The notes beneath the pieces were generated by a model. It was not told the DNA's origin. It saw only the letters and a program-made list of their open reading frames with translations, and did no database searches. DNA of 64,000 bases from Cupriavidus basilensis (GTDB taxonomy: Bacteria > Pseudomonadota > Gammaproteobacteria > Burkholderiales > Burkholderiaceae): NCBI RefSeq assembly GCF_000876015.1, contig NZ_BBQM01000016.1, positions 124,001 to 188,000 of the forward strand, read 5' to 3'. Every line of letters starts with the position of its first letter. Within the stretch, counting starts at the first letter, position 1. This document shows positions 34,016-44,100 of the stretch, one piece after another. Both the position numbers and the translations under genes were made by a program.

Positions 34016-34084
34016 GCCCGGCGCGGCCACTCCGTCGGCGCAAGTCAGTGTTCTCGAAACGGGCGCCGGCCCGCCTTGAACAAG

Positions 34085-34097
34085 TTGCGGATCGCAA
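34085..34097. promoter_or_regulatory. MarR operator candidate, copy 1
   Basis: TTGCG-GAT-CGCAA, a perfect 5-bp-arm dyad, 103 bp before the MarR-GNAT start. A second, better copy follows at 34106, centred 22 bp further, that is about two helix turns away. Confidence 0.65.
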
Positions 34098-34105
34098 GTA
34101 TATTG

Positions 34106-34120
34106 GTTGCGAATCGCAAC
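34106..34120. promoter_or_regulatory. MarR operator candidate, copy 2
   Basis: GTTGCGA-A-TCGCAAC is a perfect palindrome with 7-bp arms. MarR-family proteins bind such dyads and commonly autoregulate. A further half-site TTGCGAT lies at 34122. Confidence 0.7.
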
Positions 34121-34199
34121 CTTGCGATTGCCGGATCGCCAGCCCGCCAGCCCGTCAGCCCGGTATCCCGGCCCACCGCGCCACCTCAATCCCGCTCCC

Positions 34200-35210
34200 A
34201 TGGACTTCGTCGACCTCCCCGCCCAGACCCGCGACCGCACCATCCTGGAACTGCGCGAGTTCTCCCGCAAGCTGGTGCGCGAGCTTGGTTTCATGCGCAA
34301 CACCCTGGCCGACAGCGAGCTCTCGCCGTCGGCCGTGCACGCCATCATCGAAATCGGCCTCGCGCCGGGCCTCCCGGCACGCGATCTCGCCCTGCTGCTG
34401 CGCCTGGACAAGTCCAATACCAGCCGGCAGCTCGCCAAGCTGGAGGCCGCCGGCCTGCTGCGGCGCGAGGCCGCGAGCGACGACGGGCGCTCGGCCCGGC
34501 TCTACCTGACCGAGGCCGGCCAGAAGCTGCGCCGCAAGATCGACCGCTTCGCCACCGACCAGGTCTCCGGCGCGCTGCGCAAGCTGATGCCGGCCGACCA
34601 GCAGACGCTGGTGCGGTCGCTCTCGCTGTACGCCGATGCGCTGGCGCAGGACAACGCCACCAGGACGGCACACGCGGGCAGCGATGGCGACGGGCGGATC
34701 GTCGAAGGCTACCAGCCCGGATGCATCGGCGACGTGGCCAGCCTGCACGCGCGCTACTACGCGGCATCGTCGGGCTTCGGCGTGTATTTCGAGCGGAAGG
34801 TGGCGACCGAGCTGGCTGCCTTCGCGGCGTCCTTGCCCGCCCCCGGCAAGGCGCTCTGGCTCTACGTGGAAAACGGCAGGACGCTGGCTTCGCTCGCCAT
34901 CGACGGGGACCCGGCCGGCGGCGTTGCCCATCTGCGCTGGTTCATCGTCGACGCCTCGCTGCGCGGCACGGGCCTCGGGCGGCGCTTGCTGGCCAAGGCC
35001 GTGGCATTCGTCGACGCGCGCTTCGGCGAGACCTATCTCTGGACCTTCAAGGGCCTGGACGCGGCGCGCCATCTGTATGAATCGTTCGGCTTCCGGCTGA
35101 CCGGCGAGGCGGAAGGCGCGCAGTGGGGCACCGTGGTGGTGGAGCAGCGCTTCAGCCGGCGCGCGGACGAGACTGGCGACGCCGGGGAAGCCGGGGAAGC
35201 GCCGCGCTGA
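34200..35210 (+). CDS. MarR-family regulator fused to a GNAT acetyltransferase domain
   Basis: A 336-aa two-domain protein. Residues 1-150 are a MarR winged HTH (LSPSAVHAIIEIGLAPGLPA, then LLLRLDKSNTSRQLAKLEAAGLL and the wing SDDGRSARLYLTEAG). Residues 165-310 are a GNAT domain with the acetyl-CoA motif LRGTGLGRRLLAKAVAFVD (Q/RxxGxG/A form) and the final strand block YESFGFRL. The fusion suggests that acetylation of a small molecule or protein is linked to gene control. ATG 34200 is downstream of two MarR-type dyads, so autoregulation is likely. The last residues are a disordered Glu/Ala/Gly tail. Confidence 0.88.
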   Translation: MDFVDLPAQTRDRTILELREFSRKLVRELGFMRNTLADSELSPSAVHAIIEIGLAPGLPARDLALLLRLDKSNTSRQLAKLEAAGLLRREAASDDGRSARLYLTEAGQKLRRKIDRFATDQVSGALRKLMPADQQTLVRSLSLYADALAQDNATRTAHAGSDGDGRIVEGYQPGCIGDVASLHARYYAASSGFGVYFERKVATELAAFAASLPAPGKALWLYVENGRTLASLAIDGDPAGGVAHLRWFIVDASLRGTGLGRRLLAKAVAFVDARFGETYLWTFKGLDAARHLYESFGFRLTGEAEGAQWGTVVVEQRFSRRADETGDAGEAGEAPR

Positions 35211-35268
35211 CCCTGCCCGCGCGCGGCGGCCATTCCGGCCAGCCGGGGCGCCGAAGCCCGGCCATGCT

Positions 35269-36336
35269 TCATGCGCCGGTCTTCGGCGACAGCTTGCCGG
35301 GCGCGAACCTGGTCCGCGCCACCGGCACCTTGCGCCGGCCGGTCTCGCTGCGCCGCAGGGCGGCGGCCTGCGCCTCGGCGTGCCCGGCGCGGCGCGCGGC
35401 GGCTTCGAGTTCGGCGCGCAGCGCGTCCAGCGCTTGCGCCCTCCCGGCCAGTTCCCGCTCCGCCGATGCCAGCCGCTGGCGCAGCGCCTCGCCTTCGGCC
35501 TGCAGTCGCGCGCGCTCCGCGCTGCCGGCCACCGCCGCTTCCTGCGCCCTGGCCTGCGCGGCTGACAGCTCGGCGCGCAGGCCCGCCGCCGCCTGTTCGC
35601 CCTTCTGGCGCAGCGTGCGCTCCTGGTCGATCTCGCGCAGCGCGCGCCGCTCGGTGGCGCCGGCCCGCTCCTGGGCCACGGCGGCCTGCTCGCGCGCGCG
35701 CTCGAGTTCCGCCGAGAACTGCGCGCGCAACTCGCCCAGCTGCCGTTCCTGCGCCTGCGCCTGGTTCCTGCCCTCCTCCAGCCGCGCCCGGGTGGCGGCA
35801 TGGGCCTGGCGCTCGGCATCCAGTTCCGTCCGCAGCGCGGCCAGCGCCTGGCGGGCCGCCTCCAGTTCGCCCGCGACCGCGGCGGTCTCGCGCTCGGCGG
35901 CCGCCGCCGCGGCGCGCGCCTGGTCGCGCTGCGCCTGCGCTTCGCTGGCCTGGCGCCCTGCCTCGTCGCGCAGCGCCGCCAGCTCGCCGGCGGCGGACTC
36001 GCTGGCGGCCTGCCAGATCTGCTGCACGGCATCCGCCGCGACCTGCTTGATGGCATCGGGCAGGCCGGGATGCTCGATCCGCACGCGCGCCTGCTCGCGC
36101 AGGTCCTGCCAGAACTGGCCCAGCACCTCCAGCGGCGTGCCCATGCTGCCCTTGCGCACCAGTCCATAAAGCTTGTTGGCGGTCGGCGTGATGCCGTAGC
36201 GGAAGAACAGCAGGCCACAGACCTCGCGGTACAGCGCGCGGGTTTCGGGGAAACGCTCGCGCAGCGCGGCCACGTCGGCCTGCAGGCTGGCGTCGGCGGT
36301 TTCGGGCGATTCGGTCGATGCGGGCTGGATTGGCAT
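35269..36336 (-). CDS. KfrA-like DNA-binding coiled-coil protein
   Basis: A 355-aa protein with an N-terminal KfrA-type DNA-binding region (about 15-115: LQADVAALRERFPETRALYR, then YGITPTANKLYGLVRKGSMG) and a very long Ala/Glu/Arg/Gln-rich coiled coil (about 120-330), then a basic tail. KfrA of IncP plasmids autoregulates and aids plasmid maintenance; chromosomal relatives are common next to integrases. The start MPIQPAST is preferred because the dyad at 36366 would otherwise be inside the gene. Head to head with a tyrosine recombinase. Confidence 0.85.
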   Translation of the reverse strand: MPIQPASTESPETADASLQADVAALRERFPETRALYREVCGLLFFRYGITPTANKLYGLVRKGSMGTPLEVLGQFWQDLREQARVRIEHPGLPDAIKQVAADAVQQIWQAASESAAGELAALRDEAGRQASEAQAQRDQARAAAAAAERETAAVAGELEAARQALAALRTELDAERQAHAATRARLEEGRNQAQAQERQLGELRAQFSAELERAREQAAVAQERAGATERRALREIDQERTLRQKGEQAAAGLRAELSAAQARAQEAAVAGSAERARLQAEGEALRQRLASAERELAGRAQALDALRAELEAAARRAGHAEAQAAALRRSETGRRKVPVARTRFAPGKLSPKTGA

Positions 36337-36365
36337 GGCGGCGGTGGTGTAGATACTGAATCCAT

Positions 36366-36393
36366 AAATATTACTACGTAATGCGTAATATTT
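36366..36393. promoter_or_regulatory. Long inverted repeat upstream of the KfrA-like gene
   Basis: AAATATTAC and GTAATATTT are perfect 9-bp arms separated by 10 bp, starting 29 bp before the KfrA-like start. A likely operator for autoregulation, as known for KfrA, in a strongly AT-rich island. Confidence 0.7.
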
Positions 36394-36413
36394 CATGATT
36401 CCATAAGATAACT

Positions 36414-36442
36414 TTAGACATAATTACGCTTCTGTCTATAAT
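36414..36442 (+). promoter_or_regulatory. Sigma-70-type promoter of the recombinase gene
   Basis: -10 TATAAT at 36437-36442 with a -35 candidate TTAGAC at 36414-36419, spacer 17 bp. A TAGACA/TGTCTA 6-bp dyad overlaps it (36415-36438), which would let a regulator cover the promoter. Confidence 0.6.
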
Positions 36443-36501
36443 CGCTGGCCAAACCGCTTTTGGATCGTCATTTGGATCGCCCGTTGGATCGCTCCCCACG
36501 C

Positions 36502-37779
36502 ATGCCAGTCCCTGCCCCGCCCCTCGCCGCGCTGCCGGCCATGCCGCTGGAACAGCTGCGGCTGCCCGCCGACCTCTCGGGCGCCGAAGGAAGCAACCGC
36601 GCCCGCGGCGGCACCCCGCAGATCGCCGCGCGCGACGACGTGGCCGCCGTCGCCGCGTGGCTGGCGCGTTATGCCGGCACCCCGGCGACCTTGCAGAGCT
36701 ACCGGCGCGAGGCCGAGCGCCTGCTGCTGTGGGCGGTGATGCAGCATGGCAAGCCGCTGTCGTCGCTGACGCACGAGGACCTGCTGCTGTACGAGCGCTT
36801 CCTGGCCGATCCGCAGCCGGCCGCGCGCTGGGTCATGGCCTCGCGCAAGAAGCTGGCGCGCGGCGCGCCCGCATGGCGGCCCTTCGCCGGGCCGCTCTCG
36901 CCGGCCAGCGTGCGGCACGCGCTGGTCATCATCAATGCGCTGTTCGCGTGGCTGGTCGAGGCCGGCTACCTGGCCGGCAACCCGCTCTCGCTGGCGCGCC
37001 GGCGCCGCGGCCATGCGCAGCCCCGCATCACGCGCTACCTGAGCCACGAGCTGTGGCAGGCGGTGAAGGACACCATCGAGGACATGCCGCGGCAAAGCGA
37101 GCGCGAACGGCTGCACGCGGCCCGCTGCCGCTGGCTGCTGACGGTGCTGTACCTGGGCGGGCTGCGCGCGGCGGAAGTGGCCGGCGCCGGCATGGGCGCG
37201 TTCTTCAGCCGGCGCGACGCTAGCGGCGTGGAACGCTGGTGGCTGGAAGTGACCGGCAAGGGCAGCAAGACGCGGCTGGTGCCGGCCAGCGACGAGCTGA
37301 TGGCGGAACTGGCGCGCTACCGGCGCGCCCACGGCCTGCCGCCGGCGCCGCTGCCGGGCGAAGATCGGCCGCTGGTGCTGCCCGTGATCGGGCAGGCGCG
37401 CGCGCCCAGGCCGCTGTCGCGCGGCGCGCTGCACCTGGTGCTCAAGGAGGTGTTCGTGCTGGCGGCGGAGCGCCTGCGCGCGCGCGGCCCGCAATGGGAA
37501 AGCCGCGCCGAGCTGCTGGCCAGCGCCTCGGCGCACTGGCTGCGCCACACCGCCGGCTCGCACATGACCGACAGCCAGGTCGACCTGCGCTTCGTGCGCG
37601 ACAACCTCGGCCACGCCTCGATCGCCACCACCAGCGGCTACCTGCACAGCGAGGACGACGCGCGGCATCAGGCCACACAAGCAGCCCACCGGATCGGATG
37701 GGCGGTTTCATTGGACCTGCAACATGACGACGCTATGGACTCCGGGTTTCTTCATACATCACGCTCTACTAGCGCCTAG
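36502..37779 (+). CDS. Tyrosine recombinase / phage-type integrase
   Basis: Site-specific recombinase of 425 aa from ATG 36502. It has an N-terminal SAM-like core-binding domain (about 55-165) and a catalytic domain with R222 in LGGLRAAEV, H345 and R348 in HWLRHT, H371 in DNLGHAS and the nucleophile Y380 in GYLHS, so it should be active. The frame continues upstream through TTG codons in a 12-bp repeat (TTGGATCG...), so a longer form from 36460 is possible; neither start has a clear ribosome binding site. Divergent from the KfrA-like gene. Its attachment site is not identified. Confidence 0.88.
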   Translation: MPVPAPPLAALPAMPLEQLRLPADLSGAEGSNRARGGTPQIAARDDVAAVAAWLARYAGTPATLQSYRREAERLLLWAVMQHGKPLSSLTHEDLLLYERFLADPQPAARWVMASRKKLARGAPAWRPFAGPLSPASVRHALVIINALFAWLVEAGYLAGNPLSLARRRRGHAQPRITRYLSHELWQAVKDTIEDMPRQSERERLHAARCRWLLTVLYLGGLRAAEVAGAGMGAFFSRRDASGVERWWLEVTGKGSKTRLVPASDELMAELARYRRAHGLPPAPLPGEDRPLVLPVIGQARAPRPLSRGALHLVLKEVFVLAAERLRARGPQWESRAELLASASAHWLRHTAGSHMTDSQVDLRFVRDNLGHASIATTSGYLHSEDDARHQATQAAHRIGWAVSLDLQHDDAMDSGFLHTSRSTSA

Positions 37780-38348
37780 CGCTGGCATAGCGGCTGCCTG
37801 CTCGAGGCGAGCCCAACAGCCGTCGCATTCTGCGAACGACCCGGTCATGTGCAGATCGGTGGCTGGCATCTAGCCGACCTCCCGACTTGTAACGCTGACC
37901 GCGAATGCCCTCCCTCCCGGCCCCGAATTGTCTCTCATAGTCGGCCAGGTCGATTCCACGACTTGACCGATGCTGGCCGGCTTGGCTACGCGGCAAGGCG
38001 ATTCGCGAACTGCGCGACGTAGCTGAGTCCCACGCATTGCAGGAATACGCCATGGCGTTGCGAAATCCCCCGCGCGCCAGCAATCGTTCGCTTGCAGCTC
38101 GCACCAGTCAACAAGAATCCTCCTGTTGAAATCAGATCCATATGATTTTGATTTCAGAAAATACGAGCGCTTATTGAGAAGCGTCTGATACCCAGCCGGA
38201 CTCTCCTTTCATACCATTCCATACGCATTGATGCGGGCGCAGTGATGACCCCGCAAGACAGTCCGTCATCGGCTGTCTGCGACCCCGAATGCCCAATCTG
38301 GCACGACGCATTAGGCGTATCGGCATGGCGAGAACGGAGTGAGCAAGA
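37780..38348. other. Gene-poor 570-bp gap before vgrG
   Basis: No convincing gene. Codon content on the minus strand at 37780-38080 suggests a decayed small gene, but the product is arginine/serine-rich and not recognisable. At 38127-38156, TGAAATCA and TGATTTCA form a perfect 8-bp dyad with a 14-bp spacer in an AT-rich patch, possibly a promoter or operator for vgrG or a terminator. The vgrG start is preceded by CGGAGTGAGCAAGA. Confidence 0.45.
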
Positions 38349-41114
38349 ATGGCGGAAGGTTTTGGCGAACTCAAGGCAGCCGGAGAGCGAGCGCTCGACG
38401 TGCTGACCACCGGGCGGCAGACTTATTTCCTCGAAGTACCCGGCGCGGCCGGCGCCGCCGATCTGTCCGTGGTGTCCTTCGAAGCGGTGGAACGACTGGG
38501 CGAGCCCTACACCGTCACCATTCAGCTCACGCATCCGCTCGTGCTCGACCGTGCCGAGTACCTGAATCGCGAAGCTGCCTTCCTGATCGCTCCTGCTGAT
38601 GGCAGCGAGCCGCGCAAGTTCGCCGGCTGTATTACCCGCTTCAGCCAGACCCGCCAGACCCGCGATTTTAGCGGCTACGAGATCGTGGTCGAGCCACTGG
38701 TCGCGCGGTTGCGGCTCACTCAAGCCAGTCGCATCTACCAGCAGCAGACCGCGCCGCAGATCATCGAGGCAATCCTGCGCCGGCACGACCTCAAGGGTCA
38801 CCAGTTCGTCTTCAAGACTCGCCGCAAATACCCGACGCACGCTTTCCGCATGCAATACCGGATGTCGGATTGGGACTATATCCGGCTGCTGATAGCACAG
38901 GAAGGCCTGTATTGCTACTTCACCGCCGGCAAGTTCGGCGAGATGATCGTGTTCGGCGACGACATCGATCACTATCTCTATCAGCCGGAACTGCGTGTGC
39001 CCTATCGCGAGACGGCCGGGCTGGAGTCCGGGCGGGAAACGGTATTCTCGCTCAAGACCTCCGCCAGGAGTATCCCCGGATCATTCCGGGTTGCGGACTT
39101 CAACCCGGACAAGGCATGGGAGCGCCCGACCGGCGAGGCCAATGTCGCGCGCAACGAGAAGACCACCTACGGCCAGTCCTATGTCTACGGCACGCATCAC
39201 CTGGACTTCGAAGACGGCAAGTGGGAGGCGCAACTACGCCACGAGGCGGCGCTGGCCTCGCAACTGGTCTACGCGGGCGAGAGCAATGTGCTGGCGCTAT
39301 GTCCGGCGCGCATCCTGCGCATGGACTACGTGCTGCCCGATGCGCCCAACGGCCAGGTGATCACCGAGGTCATCCACAGCGGCGCGCGCGATGCGGCCTA
39401 CCGCAACAGCTACCGGGCCATCCCCTCGGACCGGCGCTTCCGCCTGCCACTGGACGAGGCCAACTGGCCGCGCATCCCCGGCACCCTGAGCGCGCGCATC
39501 ACCTCGCCGGGTCAGTACAAGTACGCCTACCTGACCCGAGACGGCCACTACGTTGTCCGCTTCGATTTCGACTTCGACGGATGGCCCAAGGGCGGTGAAA
39601 GCGTGCCCCTGCGTTTTGCCAAGCCGTTCGCCGGTGCCCAGCAAACGGGCTTCCACTTCCCGCTGCTCGACGGCACCTATGTGGACGTGGCCTTTCGCGA
39701 CGGCAATCCGAACAAGCCATACATTGCCAGCGTGCAGCACAACAGCCAGCACGCGGACCTGATTACCAATCAGGATCGCTGGCTGTCGCGCAACGTGATC
39801 CGCACGCAGAGCAACAACAAGCTGCGTTTTGAGGACTGGGAAGGGCAGGAGCACGTCAAGCTGTCCACCGAGCATTCTGGCAAGAGCCAACTGACGCTCG
39901 GGCACATCGTCAATGGCCAACGCGAAAAGCGCGGCGAAGGGTTCGAGTTGCGCACTGACGGGTGGGGAGCCCTGCGCGGCGGGAAGGGGCTGTTCCTGAG
40001 TGCGGATATGCAGGCCCGCGCCGGCGGCCCGGTGCTCGGCATGGAGGCCGCCCTGGAACAGCTACGCGCGGCCCAGGCACGCATGCAGAGCCTGTCTGAC
40101 GCGGTGCGCGACGCCAAGGCGGTTGTCGCCGCGTGCGAGGAGCAGAAGACGCTGCTGGAGACGCAACTCAAGGACTTGCGGCAAGCGGTGCTGCTGGCCA
40201 GCGCACCGCACGGCGTGGCGCTGACCAGCGGCGAGCATCTGCAGTTGTCGGCCGGCGGCCACCTCTTCACCACCGCAGGCGGCAACGCCGATGCTGCGGT
40301 TGGCGGCAATCACACCGTCGCCGCCGGCGGTGCCGTCTCGCTTTATGCCAACACCCTGGGCATGAAGCTCTATGCGGGCGCCGGCCAACTTGAGCTGCAG
40401 GCGCAGGGCGATGCCATGCGCCTCACCGCGCTCAAGGATGTCACGATTGCAAGCACCAGCGATGCGGTTACCCTTGTCGCGGACAAGGCGCTCACGCTGA
40501 TGTGCGGTGGCGCCTATATCAGGCTGGCGGGCGGCCAGGTCGAGATCGGCAGCGCTGGCGACATCCTGTGCCGCGGCCCGATCCGCATCGGACCGTCCGG
40601 CACCCAGCACCAAGCCTTGCCGTTGCTGCCCACGCAGCAGCAGACCGGCATGCAGCTCTGGCACGCGTATCCCAATGGCGAACCGGTCCGCCATGCACCC
40701 TACAAGGTGACCTTTGCCGATGGCAGTACCCGCTTTGGCACGCTCGATGCCACCGGGCGCGGGACGCTCGCCAACGCGCCACGCGGCGGCGGCTCGGTCG
40801 AGTACTTCGAGGAAGCGCACGATCTGCAGGACAAGGCCAGGAAGTGGGCCGAGCCCAAGGGCCAGGTGCTGGCGGGCGCCACGGCAGGCGGCGAGAACCC
40901 TCTGCCAAGCCTGGTCGGGCCAGTGATGGCCGCGACTCCGAACGGGGTCCGTGCCGTTGCCGGAGCGGCCATGGCGGTGGTCACTGCTGCCGGCCAGGGC
41001 GGCGTGGCCGCCGCCACGGCGGTGCTTCCCAAGCCGACCGGGATCGCCGCACCACCGGCGGTTGCGCCCGCTCCGGGAAATGCCACCCCGGAGCTCGCGC
41101 GAAACCTGACGTAG
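38349..41114 (+). CDS. vgrG: Type VI secretion tip protein VgrG (TssI)
   Basis: T6SS spike protein, 921 aa. Residues about 20-480 are the gp27/gp5-like core, including FRMQYRMSDWDYIRLLIAQEG; the gp5 OB-fold region contains PLLDGTYVDVAFRDGNPNKPYI. A DUF2345-type beta-prism follows (about 510-755), with an Ala/Gln/Leu coiled-coil insertion (about 560-620). Residues 756-830 (WHAYPNGEPVRHAPYKVTF and on) look like a transthyretin-like effector-docking extension, followed by an Ala/Pro/Gly-rich tail. The rhs gene starts 60 bp after the stop. No other T6SS structural gene lies in the window. Confidence 0.95.
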   Translation: MAEGFGELKAAGERALDVLTTGRQTYFLEVPGAAGAADLSVVSFEAVERLGEPYTVTIQLTHPLVLDRAEYLNREAAFLIAPADGSEPRKFAGCITRFSQTRQTRDFSGYEIVVEPLVARLRLTQASRIYQQQTAPQIIEAILRRHDLKGHQFVFKTRRKYPTHAFRMQYRMSDWDYIRLLIAQEGLYCYFTAGKFGEMIVFGDDIDHYLYQPELRVPYRETAGLESGRETVFSLKTSARSIPGSFRVADFNPDKAWERPTGEANVARNEKTTYGQSYVYGTHHLDFEDGKWEAQLRHEAALASQLVYAGESNVLALCPARILRMDYVLPDAPNGQVITEVIHSGARDAAYRNSYRAIPSDRRFRLPLDEANWPRIPGTLSARITSPGQYKYAYLTRDGHYVVRFDFDFDGWPKGGESVPLRFAKPFAGAQQTGFHFPLLDGTYVDVAFRDGNPNKPYIASVQHNSQHADLITNQDRWLSRNVIRTQSNNKLRFEDWEGQEHVKLSTEHSGKSQLTLGHIVNGQREKRGEGFELRTDGWGALRGGKGLFLSADMQARAGGPVLGMEAALEQLRAAQARMQSLSDAVRDAKAVVAACEEQKTLLETQLKDLRQAVLLASAPHGVALTSGEHLQLSAGGHLFTTAGGNADAAVGGNHTVAAGGAVSLYANTLGMKLYAGAGQLELQAQGDAMRLTALKDVTIASTSDAVTLVADKALTLMCGGAYIRLAGGQVEIGSAGDILCRGPIRIGPSGTQHQALPLLPTQQQTGMQLWHAYPNGEPVRHAPYKVTFADGSTRFGTLDATGRGTLANAPRGGGSVEYFEEAHDLQDKARKWAEPKGQVLAGATAGGENPLPSLVGPVMAATPNGVRAVAGAAMAVVTAAGQGGVAAATAVLPKPTGIAAPPAVAPAPGNATPELARNLT

Positions 41115-41174
41115 CCGGTGGCGATCTGAGTCGCCGCCAATTCCCACGCCTTCCCTTCTCCCAACAAGCCCGAC

Positions 41175-44100
41175 ATGCCCGGCCCCGAAGCCCCGCACCC
41201 CCCGGTTCGCCAGACGCCCCAAGCCATTCAGGCCAACGCCCACGCACGGCGCGTGATTCTGAGTCCGGTGCCGGCCCCGGCCACGACACCCAAGCTGGTG
41301 CACGCGCCCGTCGAATCCGTCACCAACCACAGCCAGGAAATCTTCATCCAGTGCCTGTACATGGTGCCCGTGGTCGGCAATGCCATGTCGTTGTGGGACG
41401 TGGGTGCCGATATCTACCGGATTTGCAGCCAGCCGGGCGCGGCGAAGGACCCGTTCCAATGGGGCATCCTGGTGATCGACGCCGTCGGGGTGGTGCCAGC
41501 CGCCGGCAACGCCAGCCGCCCTGCCCGCGCCGTGGCCAAGGAGGTGCTGCTCGCGTTCGCCAAGGGCGCGGCGGCGGCAGTGCTGGTCGATCTGTTTTGG
41601 GCCACCGCCGGCGGCGACGTGATCGCCTTCATGGCCGAGTTCGACCGGCACCTCGATAGCTGGAAGCAGGACATCATCGACGGCGTGCGCAAAGCGACGC
41701 GCACGATCCGCCGATTTGTGCAGAACCCGGTGTCGGCGGCCGAGCAGATGGGCGCGGTCAAGAAAAACACGGGCTTCCTATCATGGGTACCGTCCACGGA
41801 GGAGATTGCGCTGTACGGCATTGATCAGTTGCTCAAGCTGTCCGGCCAGCGTGCGGCCATCCTGGCATGGCTCGATGCATTCGAGCGCGACACCGGGCCA
41901 ATGATCCATGCGGCCTTGGGCGATGCGGGCAAGGCAGGCACGCTGCTGTTCATGGCGGCGCGGGTGGCCGCCGAAATCAAGACGCGGCGTGCCCGCAAGC
42001 TTCCGTCCCACACGGCGCAGGCCGTGCCCGGCACGATGGACAAACCACACGTCAAAGCCGGCCAGGTCCGCCACACCACGCAAAAGGGCGCCTCGCCGAG
42101 CCCTGTCCCGGCCAGGAACGGCTGCGGCTGCCCGGCGACGGCCACCGCCAAGCCGGTCAACTACGCCATGGGCGACGAGAACCTGGAGCAGACCGACTTC
42201 GTGCTCGATGGCGTGGTGCCGATTGCCTGGACCCGGCGCTACCGCTCCAGCCTCGCCGCCTATGACGACAGCCCGCTCGGCGCGCGCTGGAGCAGTCCCT
42301 ATCACCTGTCGCTGGCACCGCGGGACGACGGGTCGTTCCTGTTCTTCGACCCCGACAGCCGTCCGGTGCCGCTGCCGGCGCTCGCCGTCGGGGAAACCAT
42401 CGAGGTGCCCGCCGAGCGGTTGACCCTGCATCGGCCGGATGCCCGCCAGTTGCGGCTCGCCTATCCCGACGGGTCGGTGGAAGCCTACCGGCTGCACGGG
42501 ACGCGCTATCGCCTGGCGTCGCGCCGCGGGCGCGACGGCCTGGGGCTGGCGATGACCTATGACGAGCGCGGACGGCTCACCGGGATGAACGATGGCGCCG
42601 ACAATGCGGTCCGACTGGACTACGCAGACGGCCGCGTTTCGGCGATCCACCGCCTGGATGGCGCCGGCAATGCCACACAGACGCTGGCGCGCTATGCCTA
42701 TGGCCCGACCGGCGATCTGCTGCGCCACGAGGACGTACTGGGTCATGCGCGTACCTTTGCCTACGAGCAGCACCTGCTGGTGCGCTACACCGACTTCAAC
42801 GGCAACGGGCACCATCTGGAGTGGGCGTGGCCGGGCAGCGCGCAGGGCCTGCCGGCGCCGGCCGATGCGAAATGCGTGCGCACCTGGGTCGGCCAGGACG
42901 AGCGCGACATCCGCGACGACACGCGCTTCGAATACCACCGCGAGCACTGGTACACCCGGGTTACCGATGCCGAGGGCCAGCAGACCTATCACCGCTACGA
43001 TTATCACAACCGGATCGTGCTGGTCGAGCATCCGGACGGCAGCAGCGAGCGCTTCGAGTGGGACGATCGCAACAACCTGGTGGGCATGACCAATGCGGAG
43101 GGCCAGACCGAGCGCTTCGCCTATGACGCGCAGGGGCGCGTGACCGCCGTCACCGATGCGCTGGGCAACACCACGCGCACCGAGTACGACGCGGCCGGAT
43201 TGCCGGTCAAGGTCACGGCGCCCACCGGCGAGGCGACCGAGACGGCCTATGACGAGTTGGGCCGGCCGGTGTCGGTCACCGACCCGACCGGGCGCACGAC
43301 CGAGTATGCCTGGAGCAACGCCGGACAACTGCTCGCCATGACCGACCCCAAGGGCGGAGTGCGGGAGTTCGGCTACGACCATGGCGGGCGGCTGATCTGT
43401 GCGCGCGACTGTTCGGGCTTCGAGACCCGGTATGCCTATGACGCCAACGGCCATCTGATGCAGCGCACCGACGCCGAGGGCCAGGTTACCGCCTACCGGC
43501 ACGACGCGCGCGGCCAGTTGCTGGCACGCCGCGATCCGGACGGGACCGAGGCGCGCTTTGCCTACGACGGCGAGGGCAACCTGGTCACCTACACCGACGG
43601 CGCGGGCCAGGCGACCACGTACAGCTACAACGCCCGCTACCAGCCGACCTGGCGCCGCGACGCGGCGGGGCGCGAACTCTGGTACCTCTATGACTCGCAA
43701 TGGCGGCTGGCACGGCTGCGCAACGAGAACGGCGAGTACACGCGCTTCACCTACGACGTGGTGGGGCAATTGGTCGAGCAGACCGGCTTCGATGACCGCA
43801 CGGTGCACTACGGCTACGACGCTGCGGGGCACCTCACAAGCCGTGCCGAAGACGGATCGCGCACCGAGTATGGGCGTGATCCGCTGGGCCGGCTGACATC
43901 CCGCACGGTATCTGCCGGGGCGCGCCTGCCGGTCGAGGAGCGTTTCTACTACGACGCGCATGGACGGCTGGCGACGGCCAGCACCGGGTACAGCAGGGTG
44001 CAGTTGCACTACGACGAGGCCGGTGACATGGTGGCCGAGTTGCAGCGCATCGGCACCGACAACGGCGAGTACGTGACGGTCAGCCGCCACGAATATGATG

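Noticed and set aside
37769-38104. Minus-strand 111-codon open frame after the recombinase
   Set aside because: Arg/Ser-rich with no domain and poor start; at best a decayed gene, so described only within the gap entry.
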